A DNA stretch of 64,000 nucleotides from Symsagittifera roscoffensis (lineage: Eukaryota > Xenacoelomorpha > Acoela > Convolutidae): NCBI RefSeq assembly GCF_963678635.1, contig NC_087063.1, positions 69,292,727 to 69,356,726 on the forward strand. Direction: 5' to 3'. Below, piece after piece: positions 55,051 to 64,000 of the stretch. The translations under genes and the position numbers were made by a program. The notes under the pieces were generated by a model that saw only the letters and a program-made list of their open reading frames with translations, was not told the DNA's origin and searched no databases. Within the stretch, counting starts at the first letter, position 1, and the number at the start of each line of letters is the position of its first letter.

Positions 55051-57656
55051 AATTATTAATTTTTCTCCAACTCCCTTTTCTAGTGACCTCAAATCAAAAC
55101 ATAAACCCTTCCCCTCGTACAGGACCACAAGATTTATTAGTAACACATTACGATTGCGAAGAAAATGAACAAAAAACACTACACAAATATGCAATAAATC
55201 AAGTATCACAATGTGAAACAGAACCACAAGCTATAGAAACCACAGATATAATAGCAACACTCTATTCCAAAGCCCGAGCAACAACAGTTACAGGTTATAA
55301 ATTCACAGCGACATTTTCCGAAAAGAAAGTACATTGTTCACAAGTCTCAAACGGCAACAAAAACCGACTTGACCATGAATCATTCTATCAAAGTAATATA
55401 GAACGTCTTTTACATCTCAATCCCGACGATTGTAAAAATGAATTACTCAGACTAAACATCACACGAAATAAAAACTCCCAAAGAAAATTAGTTAATTTTC
55501 AAGTTTTTTCAGACTCTGTACATCAATCACAACTTGAAAGACACCAAGGACATATAAAACTAGACGAAAAATACCCGTATAACGGCGCACACGGACGATT
55601 AACCTATGACCTACACGACAAACATTGGATACCACACATTGGTATAAATAACCCATCAAACTGCAAAGCAGACACGAAAAATAAAGGATACCAAGAAATA
55701 ATGTTTTTCGATTGGAAAATACAACTCGAAAAAATACAACTCACACGAGATTTATCTGATAATACAATGATCTATCAAGGAATCCGACTACCTTGTAAAA
55801 ATGATCAAGGATATTGCGACCCTACAACAAGAACACAAGCAACAATTGTTTGGTTCCCCGAAGATACATGTACAACATTTCAAGTAGCAAAAATACACGC
55901 TCGTATGATAAAATTTCACGAAAAATATTTTATACAATCAATTCCATATGAACAAGTCCATCCATCACGCAAACTAAGTTCCGATTTTAGAAACATAGAC
56001 AATATAGAAAATAAATTGACACGTTTTCAAATATATCAAGAAACAGAACTTGCATGTAAATACAGGAATCCACTTCACAGAACACAATACTCTGAAATAT
56101 TAGTTGAATACGAAAAAGGATTCGACATGACCACTGGAAAAGTAAAAATCGACCCATATGCCACAGGTCATCCTCTAAACGAAGGAACATCCTATATACC
56201 AGTTAATTTTGAAAAAAGTAACGGACAACCTGGTGGACATCTAAAACCTTATGACACCAGAAGCACACGCTTACAAGAATTATCACTAATGAATACTACA
56301 TATTTCGGTAATATCCACTATGATATTCATTTGGATATGAAACTAGACTATACAATTAGCCGCATTTTTCAAGAAATGTCACTCTCCGAATTAGAAACAC
56401 TACACCAACTATGCGAATTAGAACGAACACAAATATTACAATCACTTGCACTAGCAGTATTAAAAATACCCTACGCAGGATACTTATTATCAGGAAATAG
56501 ATCAAATTTTTTAGACTATGAAGGAAACATCTTATGGTTTTATACTTGTACCAAAAAAGTATCACCACTATACGTTTTTGAAGATAAACGATGTTATAAA
56601 AGAATCCCTATCTTTTATAAGAATAAAGTACATTTCGTGGATACACTTTCACGAAGAACCTATTTCTGGGATACCGCAGTCCCATGTGGATCAGAAAATA
56701 GCCACAATGTAGTACAACTAAACCCTGATGAAAATAAATATTATCTTCTCACTCCATATCCCACATTAATGCAATCACTCAAAAAATTTTCACCAGAAAG
56801 CATTCGCGCTATCGCTCGAAACCCAAATATAGACTTACAATCAATAGGAATATACTCAAAATCAGATATTCAACATCACATTAGAACACAACAATTCCAG
56901 GAATTATTAACACAAATGGACACAATACAAAGACAATCAATTGACCAAAACTTACGCAAACTTGCAGAAACCGCAGGTTTTGCCGATATCTACACACAAG
57001 ACTATAGCGGATATTTTAAAGACATTAAAGATTATATATATCTAAACGGTGAAAAATACCGTCCCCAAGATATATCACCAATCAACATTTTTAGCTTTGT
57101 TACACTCAAAAATGAGATCCTAGATTTTCTAGGATGGCCCTACTACATCTTAGAAAAATTGACTATTTTATACGCAATGTTTAACTTTATTGGATTTCTT
57201 TTCTCACTCTTAAAAGGAATCTACAATACATGTGCTATACACACACAAGTAAACAGACAAGCAAGCGTAGCACGCATACTCTTTGCAGGATTTTTTGGAA
57301 TTTTTTCCACATCTATAAACAAAATTCTTTTAGACGCACAAATAAAAGAATATAACACAAAAATAACAACACGACAAAATACATACGACGAAGAACATAA
57401 CAATGTCGACACACAGCCAACGGCACCACAACTACCACCCCTACCAAATAATCATCCACTATCCCTAGTCCCACGAAATTTTCGAAATTTAGCAATCACA
57501 CATAATCCAAATTTTCGACTCAATACATCACAAAGTCCCGTCCAACATATAATGACACACCAGTCACAAGATGATAATACTTATGAACAAATTATTGAAC
57601 AACCCCATACCACCGCTTTTCAGTCTCAAAATAATAATTTTTTTAGCCCACGATGA
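55038..57656 (+). CDS. Element B ORF6: envelope-like transmembrane glycoprotein (872 aa)
   Basis: An N-terminal signal peptide (hydrophobic about 3-17), a long ectodomain with many cysteines and several N-x-S/T sites, a hydrophobic region at about 706-730 and another at about 747-770, then a roughly 100-residue polar tail: the layout of a type I fusion glycoprotein. Position downstream of pol fits an envelope. A Cys-x-Pro ... Trp-x-Pro ... Cys block around residues 255-280 reminds me of glycoproteins of negative-strand RNA viruses of invertebrates, but that is a weak visual impression. Its TGA overlaps the next ATG (ATGA, 57653-57656). Uninterrupted and with complete landmarks, it may still be functional. 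Confidence 0.75.
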   Translation: MYILKLLIFLQLPFLVTSNQNINPSPRTGPQDLLVTHYDCEENEQKTLHKYAINQVSQCETEPQAIETTDIIATLYSKARATTVTGYKFTATFSEKKVHCSQVSNGNKNRLDHESFYQSNIERLLHLNPDDCKNELLRLNITRNKNSQRKLVNFQVFSDSVHQSQLERHQGHIKLDEKYPYNGAHGRLTYDLHDKHWIPHIGINNPSNCKADTKNKGYQEIMFFDWKIQLEKIQLTRDLSDNTMIYQGIRLPCKNDQGYCDPTTRTQATIVWFPEDTCTTFQVAKIHARMIKFHEKYFIQSIPYEQVHPSRKLSSDFRNIDNIENKLTRFQIYQETELACKYRNPLHRTQYSEILVEYEKGFDMTTGKVKIDPYATGHPLNEGTSYIPVNFEKSNGQPGGHLKPYDTRSTRLQELSLMNTTYFGNIHYDIHLDMKLDYTISRIFQEMSLSELETLHQLCELERTQILQSLALAVLKIPYAGYLLSGNRSNFLDYEGNILWFYTCTKKVSPLYVFEDKRCYKRIPIFYKNKVHFVDTLSRRTYFWDTAVPCGSENSHNVVQLNPDENKYYLLTPYPTLMQSLKKFSPESIRAIARNPNIDLQSIGIYSKSDIQHHIRTQQFQELLTQMDTIQRQSIDQNLRKLAETAGFADIYTQDYSGYFKDIKDYIYLNGEKYRPQDISPINIFSFVTLKNEILDFLGWPYYILEKLTILYAMFNFIGFLFSLLKGIYNTCAIHTQVNRQASVARILFAGFFGIFSTSINKILLDAQIKEYNTKITTRQNTYDEEHNNVDTQPTAPQLPPLPNNHPLSLVPRNFRNLAITHNPNFRLNTSQSPVQHIMTHQSQDDNTYEQIIEQPHTTAFQSQNNNFFSPR

Positions 57657-59452
57657 GCCGCCAACTTGGATCACTACACCGATCAAATTCCCATCCAACC
57701 AATCTTACCTCTTCAATCCCAATCATACCACTTTTTGCTTTTCCGCCACCCGATTTTCCATCTAGCAATGTAACATCAGGCATGAATTCCGACACTAACT
57801 CACATATTTCAGTTTTATACTCCATCTCACAGCTAAATAACCCGAATATTGAAACCCCCGATGAATTTGCCGACTCAGAACCATCCCCATCCAATAATTT
57901 TCATAACCCTTCTAATTTTTCTCAACCTCCTTTTCAACCCATATTGTCCAATAACCCTGACCCAATCACTCCGACACCCTCTTATGCTTCCCAAGTTACC
58001 CCAACCTACTCCTCATACCAATCTGACCAATCATCTCATTCTCCAGACACCCCCCGAATCTCCCCAGAGCTAGATAATTTTATTACCCTCCAACAGCAAC
58101 CCTACCACCTTAACAACCCGACCATAAACCAAATCTCCTCCACTACAATTTCATCCAATCCCCCTACACCCTCTTCAAATTATACTGAATCATTAACACC
58201 ATCATCCACATCCACTATATCTTCACTAAACACTAATAGAGCTTACCGCACTTTTAAAAGAAAATTCCCCAACCATCCTTTCCCAGCAAAACCAGGAACA
58301 GCCCGTGAATACATCAACCACCCCCAGCATACTAACACTAAAGAATTTTTAGCTATCACCTTACCCTCGTTTCCACAATACACTTTAAACACCCCTCACG
58401 ACGCTAACGAAACACGCAACTTTGTAGATGAATACGTTTTAATGCCCACTCTCTCTTGGACCTCATACTATCATTTCACTAACCCTCTTTGCTTACCTTT
58501 ATCCAGCACTTCCATCGATATAGAACGAAACAAGGACATGCTATATCAACTCACTACACCACTAACCGCTAGACAATTTACTTACGTTGGATATAAAAAA
58601 TCACTAAAAATACACACTGCACCTAGAGCTAATGAATATACACTAGAATACTACGATCACAACATCATTAGAGCTAACCAAGATCAATTCTTAGACGACG
58701 ATCGCTTCGCTAATCCTCAAATCACCGAGAAATTTTTCATCAAGACACCATATATATTTACACTAAACATCTTCGACCGCAAGTTTGATCACATTATTTC
58801 AGAAGCACTAACAGACACACAAGCATACGAAAGTTTTAAAGAACGCTTCCAAATATTTTCACTAACCTTTCATTTCCTTGCACCACACGAAAGAGATTTA
58901 CACTGCTCACACGATATTATGTTGCGCACTAAACAAACACATACATACAGTTACTATCGTTTCATCCAAAATCACTTTGACCTACACACACCCTCTAGAC
59001 AACCACACCATCGTTTTCAATTCATTAATTCCAAATACACTTCACCATTTTTCCTAAATTTCACATATTGTATTAAAGACACTAACCTCCATGGTATTCT
59101 TCGTAATTATGACCCCATAACCCAAATGTACATTTTCTGCCCCATCACCAAAACCTTCAACGCCGAAGAATCCCGACCCTTCCTTATCCCGCACGAGTTC
59201 CTACAACCTATAGAAATCCCAATTTTAGAATTCATCCACAACACTAAATTCAATCACAAATTATATAACTTAATCCAAAACACACCTTATGAGTTTGCAG
59301 TAGGCACTGAAGAACTAACCACTATCAAGGCACTTCAATTGCTTTGGCCACTGCTTCAAACTAAAAATATCATCCGCATCTTAGCTAAACTACTAACAAC
59401 TTCAGAACTAATTCACGACATCTTCCCCCACGGTTTTTTCCCCGACGACTAA
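57653..59452 (+). CDS. Element B ORF7: unknown 599-aa protein
   Basis: Residues 1-200 are Pro/Ser/Thr/Asn-rich and probably disordered. From about 205 to the end the sequence looks globular, rich in Phe, Tyr, His and Ile, with no membrane span, zinc site or known domain that I can see. It begins inside the ATGA overlap with the envelope-like ORF, so translation is likely coupled to it. Its synonymous codons use more C than those upstream. A perfect splice-donor consensus follows its stop codon by three bases. Possible roles (tegument/matrix-like or host-interaction protein) are guesses. Confidence 0.7.
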   Translation: MSRQLGSLHRSNSHPTNLTSSIPIIPLFAFPPPDFPSSNVTSGMNSDTNSHISVLYSISQLNNPNIETPDEFADSEPSPSNNFHNPSNFSQPPFQPILSNNPDPITPTPSYASQVTPTYSSYQSDQSSHSPDTPRISPELDNFITLQQQPYHLNNPTINQISSTTISSNPPTPSSNYTESLTPSSTSTISSLNTNRAYRTFKRKFPNHPFPAKPGTAREYINHPQHTNTKEFLAITLPSFPQYTLNTPHDANETRNFVDEYVLMPTLSWTSYYHFTNPLCLPLSSTSIDIERNKDMLYQLTTPLTARQFTYVGYKKSLKIHTAPRANEYTLEYYDHNIIRANQDQFLDDDRFANPQITEKFFIKTPYIFTLNIFDRKFDHIISEALTDTQAYESFKERFQIFSLTFHFLAPHERDLHCSHDIMLRTKQTHTYSYYRFIQNHFDLHTPSRQPHHRFQFINSKYTSPFFLNFTYCIKDTNLHGILRNYDPITQMYIFCPITKTFNAEESRPFLIPHEFLQPIEIPILEFIHNTKFNHKLYNLIQNTPYEFAVGTEELTTIKALQLLWPLLQTKNIIRILAKLLTTSELIHDIFPHGFFPDD

Positions 59453-59455
59453 CAG

Positions 59456-59534
59456 GTAAGTATGAATTAAGTAAATATTACTAATTAATTACAGTATTAA
59501 AAAACTCACCATACTTTATCCATGTTTTCTTTAG
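59456..59534 (+). other. Candidate small intron just after ORF7
   Basis: CAG|GTAAGTATG at 59453-59464 is a near-ideal 5' splice site placed three bases after the stop codon. Two acceptors follow: TTACAG ending at 59494 (39-nt intron, with TACTAAT just upstream like a branch site) or TTTCTTTAG ending at 59534 (79-nt intron). It could be a true 3' UTR intron or the donor for a longer splice. Confidence 0.45.
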
Positions 59535-61013
59535 ATTTTTAGCCCTTCATCCGACGATCACCTACAAAAACCACAAAAGACAAATAAAAATCGCAAATTT
59601 CATCAAACAATTTTAAAATTCTATTAATCTCTTACACTTATAAATTTCTAAATTTAATATAAATGCAGTAAATTCATCTATAATATTTTCCCCCAAAGCA
59701 GTAAATCTGATTATGATGAAAATTTGTATCTTAAAATTCCCCCATAACTAGCAGTAAATTTCCAAATTCTATGTAGTAAATTAATAAAATGCAATTGCAG
59801 TACTAACCTTTTGATATTTTCATTCATTCGCACAGAAATTCTATCCACACTCGCACAGCTCGCCCACGAAGAATTGTTTAAAATAATGAATTTCAGTTTC
59901 AAGTTTTCACACTCAACAACTCTAACATACAATAACATGTTTCAAACTTTCCTTTAACCCGGTTGGAAAGGAATCATATACTAAACAAAACTAACCAACG
60001 CAGCTTACTAAATACCACAAATCATAGAATAACAGCATGACTTAGAAAAGGAAACCAACGGTACCCAAACCGGATTAACCCAGTTTAAAACTGGATAATT
60101 TATTCTTTTGAAGACTATTATAAAGTCTTAGAAAGAAATAAAAAAACACAAAAAAGTCGAAAGACAAACCCATACCACAAACAATTTGCTTTTTGGAAAA
60201 AGTACATAACCAACAAGACATAAGTAAAACCACAACAAACCCAACATAAAACGTTGTCACATAACAGGACCCCTCACAAACACCGCATGAAATCATACTC
60301 CCACTCCTGGCCTAACCCACCAGGAAAGGACGTCCTGAGCATGCTCTATAGCCGGCCTAACCCACCGCGCTACATCCACGCTTTGTGACCACACCTTTAT
60401 TTTTAATAAGAGCTACTCAAGGGTGAGTAACTCTTCAAAATAACCGAACTAAAACAAAAAGCTTTTGTGAAAACAACTAACTAAAATCATTATAAAAAAA
60501 TATTAAACTAATAAAAATTTTATAAAATGTAAAATCACATGATGCAATATATAGATCAGAATACAACACCAAGGACGAACATCAAAAGACAAGACGACCT
60601 CACTACACTCGAGAGAGAATGACCAACTACAATCGATATGCCGCTCACAATCACAACTCAAAGGATTTAGAGTACGACTTGACTTCGCAGAAAAGGACTT
60701 CATTGAACTAGACCAATGACCACCTCGATGTTCAAGTATACGTACAGATCCGAGTAACCAGGCATCCCCTCCACGCACAATCTCCACGCCATTCCCAAAC
60801 TAGATCATACACAAAAGAAGTTCTCCACGCAGAACAGAAAAACCTGACATAGCCAACCATTCTGGAATCAGAATTGACTTTGTTGCAGAGACTCAGTCGT
60901 TGTCACAAGAAGAAGCGAAAGAAAATTATGATGTTCGCCAAATACCAACGTCCATCATCCACCCTTGAATTACAGAAGAACTGTTCTAAAAAACTCTGTA
61001 AAACCCGGATGGG
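59535..61013 (+). other. Element B 3' region
   Basis: About 1.5 kb without supported genes. Visible structures are a short hairpin CCAGTTT-A-AAACTGG (about 60081) and two copies of GGCCTAACCCACC (about 60308 and 60353). A purine-rich run lies about 100 bp before the LTR (about 60906-60925), but none directly abuts it; the last bases read CCCGGATGGG. A 94-codon minus-strand frame (60787-60503) is not supported. Confidence 0.5.
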
Positions 61014-61421
61014 TGGAACCTGATCTAAACTATATTTTATGATTGGATAAATTAAATGTTTTACCAATGTAAAGTATTTAATATTAACCAATCATGATCC
61101 ATCTAACTAACAACCCACTTATTTGTAAGTGCTGAAGTTACTTGTAATTTCAGCACCAGAGAGATTTGAATTTAACTTAGAAATTAGTTGGACTCTCCCG
61201 AGCACTTCAGCAGCCGCAATAAACCAGTATACCCTAGATCTATTGAGCCTAGCAGAGACTAGTTAAACAACCTGAGACTAGATAGTATAAGAGTAAGATT
61301 AGGATCGGTATTAGACTAAGAAGTTGCACGAATCTATCCGGCCGAAAATAAGATAGCGTGACGAGCAGACGGTGTACCCTATCCGAAATTACTCTATGAG
61401 TTACACTTCGGTCCTAACTCA
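61014..61421 (+). repeat. Element B 3' LTR
   Basis: 408 bp, identical by line-by-line reading to 42569-42976. The AATAAA hexamer is at 61218-61223. The following CATT (61422-61425) repeats the four bases before the 5' LTR. Confidence 0.95.
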
Positions 61422-62536
61422 CATTTTTTACCAAGTTTTGATTTTACCAAGCTTCAATATTTTAGCAAGATAAAGAAGTAGGCTATTGTAAAACGAAACT
61501 CTGATCGATTATCCGAGCAATGTTCTTCGATCTGTCATTCATAGGGAAATTGTACAAACCAGGGTTTATGACCCTATGTGGCCGAGGGAACTGGAAATAT
61601 TGCACATCAATTGGAACGAGATATTGCATCAGCTTGTCAAACCCAAAATGACCATGAAGTGAAATTGACACAGATGATTTGAAATGAAAGATTTAGTCAG
61701 GCGCGAATAGGTGCGAGTCATAAGGAGACATATTTCTATAATAGCTTCTTACAATATATATCTTTATTAATGGTTGGGAGGTGTTTAATACTAGCCAAAA
61801 TTTTTCACAATTATTCCTTAAAAAATATACTGGAAAAACTGACTATTTCATTAATCATTTTTACAATATATAGATTAAAGTTGAATTCAAACACTAATAA
61901 TTTTCAAGAAAAAAAATTAGACCCAGAAAAATGAGAGAATGAAATCATTACTGAACTAAGAAGTTCCACGTTTCTACCCGGTTAAAAAAAAACAACATGA
62001 CAAACAGAAGATGCACTCTATACACAGTTACTCCATGAAATAGATATCCATTCTCTTCTCACTAGCTTTTTTTCCAAAAAAAAACCTCAGATTTTTGGCC
62101 TAAAATAGTTTTAAGCGCTAATAATCAATTGAAACACCTTGAATCAGCTCGATAATTAGCTTAAAGTTATCCGAAAAAAAAATCAAAAATTTAAAAAATC
62201 TAGCCATACAATTCGTATATTATGGAATTTGTATGACTACGATTTGTTCATAGACCAATTAAATGGTATTATAGAAATAACTTTTTCTCATAGAAAAATT
62301 GTATGGAATTGTATGGCAATCTTTTTTAGTGTTTTGAGGTTAACTCGGTTCAGTTTTGAGGTTAACTCGGATCGTTGTTGAGTTAATTTTTCTAAAGAAA
62401 CATTTCGAAAAAAAAACACTAATTGGCAGGACTTTTTTCTGCATCAGAAACTTGCACGACGTAATTGTTGGTTATTGAAAACAATTTACATAAGAATTTA
62501 TTTCAATTTTCAAATAAGGAAAAGTTAGGGCATTAT
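61422..62536. other. Spacer between Element B and the channel gene
   Basis: No gene. Contains a decayed LTR scrap (61955-62045) and two and a half copies of a 20-bp GAGGTTAACTCGG-containing repeat (about 62334-62380). Confidence 0.5.
61955..62045 (+). repeat. Decayed LTR fragment related to Element B
   Basis: ACTAAGAAGTTCCACG ... ACTCCATGAAATAGA tracks the last about 90 bp of the Element B LTR (ACTAAGAAGTTGCACG ... ACTCTATGAGTTACA) with many substitutions. It is either a remnant solo LTR or the end of an older insertion; Element B landed about 530 bp from it. Confidence 0.65.
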
Positions 62537-62542
62537 TTATTA
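62537..62542 (-). terminator. Candidate polyadenylation signal of the channel gene
   Basis: AATAAA on the minus strand, about 120 nt downstream of the TGA at 62664-62666. It is the nearest canonical hexamer in the expected position. Confidence 0.55.
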
Positions 62543-62663
62543 TAGGCGGCATAGCTGACAACTCCAAGTTTTGGTATCAACTTTCACAAGTTTGTAATTA
62601 GGATTCAAAAATGAAATTTTGGCATGCGAGAGAGATGAAGATAGATTGAGAGGTTTTGGGTTT

Positions 62664-64000
62664 TCATTTTTTTGCCATTTCTAAAATCTCGTCGTGTATC
62701 GTAGCGCGAGACATGAAACTGTTCAGCTTTAGGTCAAGCCGGCGTTTGGCCAACCCTCGCCCTGTGAGGTTTTGGTTCGGCCTGAAAACTGAAATGCGTG
62801 AACAAAACACGACCTTTTCCTTGATTCGAGGGAACATTTTTGATAATATGTTTGCTATTACTTCCGTTTCCGAAATCTGTTCGATTCTCAACTGCATCAA
62901 AAACAGCTTCGAGTTATCAAGAGCCTCGTTGACGTCTTTAATAACCAGACCGGTTAGTAAATTGAAGGTTATAACTGTGACGGAAACGACGAAGAAGATC
63001 GCGAGAATGAGACGTGGATTGTATTGACCCGAGTGGGTATCGAGTCCCATATCGGTGGAGTCTACGCTTCCGATTGTCATCACCGCTATCTTCATCAGGA
63101 ACCCCTGGAAATCATCCACTTCAACTGTCTGTGAGTCGGGGGCGTATAGCGCATAGAAGGTAATCCCGAATGAGAAAATAAGAAGAACGAGTGGGAAAAT
63201 GACCCCTAGAAAACTAACGAAAGCGTTTTGGAACATGATTGAGTAGAGGCCGAGGATGGTGCTGCGTTGTATGACCTTGAAGAAGTTTTGCCATGTGACT
63301 GAAATCAAAATATTCTTTATGTGACTTCAAACTTCTAAATGCCAAAAAACATAAGCTCAATAACTGTGACAATCACAGATGTTTTTATACTTTTATAAAA
63401 CATACTTTTGGGGTGCCTCTTTTTTTATCAAATTCCGGAAAAAAAACTATTATGAATGGACAATTTGAATGAGTTTTTTTGATAGAATATTCCCTCCTTT
63501 ATCAGATAGTTAAGTTTAGTAGTTTTTTATAACTTTTATAAAAAACTACTAAACTTAACTAACTTAAATAATCCTTCTCAATTTCAAACATTAAATGATC
63601 AAAAGCTTAAGAGAACATAAATCATCAAAAAAACCATGAAAGTGGATTCAACTTACCGAGGATGAGGAAAGAGAACCAGCAGAACTTCTCTCTGTAGTTC
63701 TTTTTCACTATCTCCGGAATCTCCTCGCAATTCTCATACTCTGGCTTGCAATTCTGCCGGAAGGCTATCAGTGCCGCCAGAATGATTCCCACATAGAGTA
63801 CAAACTGTATGTAGTTATAAAACGACGACATGTATGCTCGAATGCCACCAAAGATGTGAAGGAAGTGTAAAAATAACGACGCGATTCCCATGAACAGCAG
63901 TCCTGAAAACACGATTGTGTTGTAGGAGCCCGCTTTCCATTCTAGAATCGCGACTGTAGTTAGCAGAGCGAGCAAAAAAGCCCAAACCATTTGCACTCTA
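62664..64000 (-). CDS. TRPA-type cation channel, C-terminal exons (partial)
   Basis: Two exons are visible: 64000-63657 (open to the window edge) and 63298-62664, joined across a 358-bp intron (63656-63299) with GTAAGT donor and TTTCAG acceptor, phase 1. The first exon encodes at least two to three hydrophobic helices of the channel's membrane domain (S2-S4 region) with an extracellular CxxxYxNC-like patch. The second gives the TWQNFF linker, S5, a pore segment with a short GSVDSTD filter-like region, S6 ending NLLTGLVIKDV, and about 90 cytoplasmic residues. The NLL-x-GL-x-x-x-D end of S6 is characteristic of TRPA/Painless-like channels, plasma-membrane cation channels for noxious or thermal stimuli. 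The ankyrin repeats expected upstream lie beyond 64000. TRPA versus a related TRP subtype is not fully settled. Confidence 0.82.
63299..63656 (-). other. Intron of the TRPA-like gene
   Basis: Canonical GT-AG intron on the minus strand, 358 bp, AT-rich. It contains a long perfect hairpin (63507-63561). Confidence 0.9.
63507..63561. repeat. Perfect 26-bp inverted repeat with 3-nt loop inside the intron
   Basis: The arm starting TAGTTAAGTTTAGTAG (63507-63532) pairs completely with 63536-63561 around a CTT loop. It may be a tiny foldback element or a transcribed hairpin. Confidence 0.9.

Larger units (their letters stand above)
42569..61421 (+). mobile_element. Element B: 18.9-kb retrovirus-like Ty3/Gypsy element with envelope module
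   Basis: Two 408-bp LTRs (42569-42976, 61014-61421), TG...CA, look identical over their full length, and the element is flanked by CATT on both sides. It is therefore a very recent insertion with all ORFs intact. Order: leader, small basic ORF, Gag-Pol (one ORF), two tiny membrane ORFs, an AUG-less ORF, envelope-like glycoprotein, a 599-aa unknown, a 1.5-kb 3' region. The coding strand is A-rich and G-poor throughout, quite unlike Element A. Older relatives lie at 38.4-40.8 kb and an LTR scrap at 61955. It resembles an endogenous retrovirus of invertebrates more than a minimal retrotransposon. Confidence 0.95.

Noticed and set aside
1-64000. Bacterial or phage origin of the window
   Set aside because: LTR retroelements, GT-AG introns, an animal TRP channel and AT-rich non-coding DNA rule this out.

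Overview
The window looks like a piece of an AT-rich invertebrate animal genome. It is almost entirely retroelement DNA, and one recognisable host gene runs off the right edge. The host gene (minus strand, 62664-64000) has two exons with canonical splice sites and encodes the membrane domain of a TRPA-type cation channel, which points to a metazoan. I cannot name the species.

Layout. (1) 1-3240: non-coding flank with a 195-bp foldback/MITE (521-715) and a threefold divergent tandem repeat of about 485 bp. (2) 3241-25983: Element A, a 22.7-kb Ty3/Gypsy LTR retrotransposon with two 905-bp LTRs that differ at about six sites. Its order is LTR, a 2.4-kb repeat-filled leader with G-quadruplex motifs, Gag-protease-RT-RNase H (2020 aa), integrase (471 aa), a 425-aa protein ending in a TARG1-like macrodomain, a 2946-aa protein carrying an intact SGNH/GDSL hydrolase domain plus a second degenerate-looking one, LTR. 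The first three ORFs share one reading frame, separated only by single UGA and UAG stops. (3) 25984-31605: a decayed BEL/Pao pol whose integrase piece became a four-copy tandem array with units of about 1 kb. (4) 31606-42568: non-coding DNA with decayed gag fragments of an Element A relative (34.8 kb) and of Element B relatives (38.4-40.8 kb), plus several divergent tandem duplications. (5) 42569-61421: Element B, an 18.9-kb Ty3/Gypsy retrovirus-like element with identical 408-bp LTRs and a 4-bp target duplication. It carries a small basic ORF overlapping a 2740-aa Gag-Pol, two tiny membrane proteins, a 378-codon ORF with no AUG, an 872-aa envelope-like glycoprotein and a 599-aa unknown protein. 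Two of its ORF junctions are ATGA stop/start overlaps. (6) 61422-64000: a decayed LTR fragment and the TRPA-like gene.

How the genes work together. In each element Gag packages the RNA and protease/RT/RNase H/integrase copy and insert it. In Element A, 10.1 kb (ORF3 and ORF4) is not needed for that core cycle. A macrodomain (ADP-ribose binding or hydrolysis) beside SGNH esterase-like domains suggests a cargo acting on ADP-ribosylated or acylated host targets. In Element B the extra load is a glycoprotein module with small membrane proteins, suggesting a virion-forming or recently infectious lineage. These functional readings are inferences. The domains, frames, LTRs and overlaps are read from the sequence.
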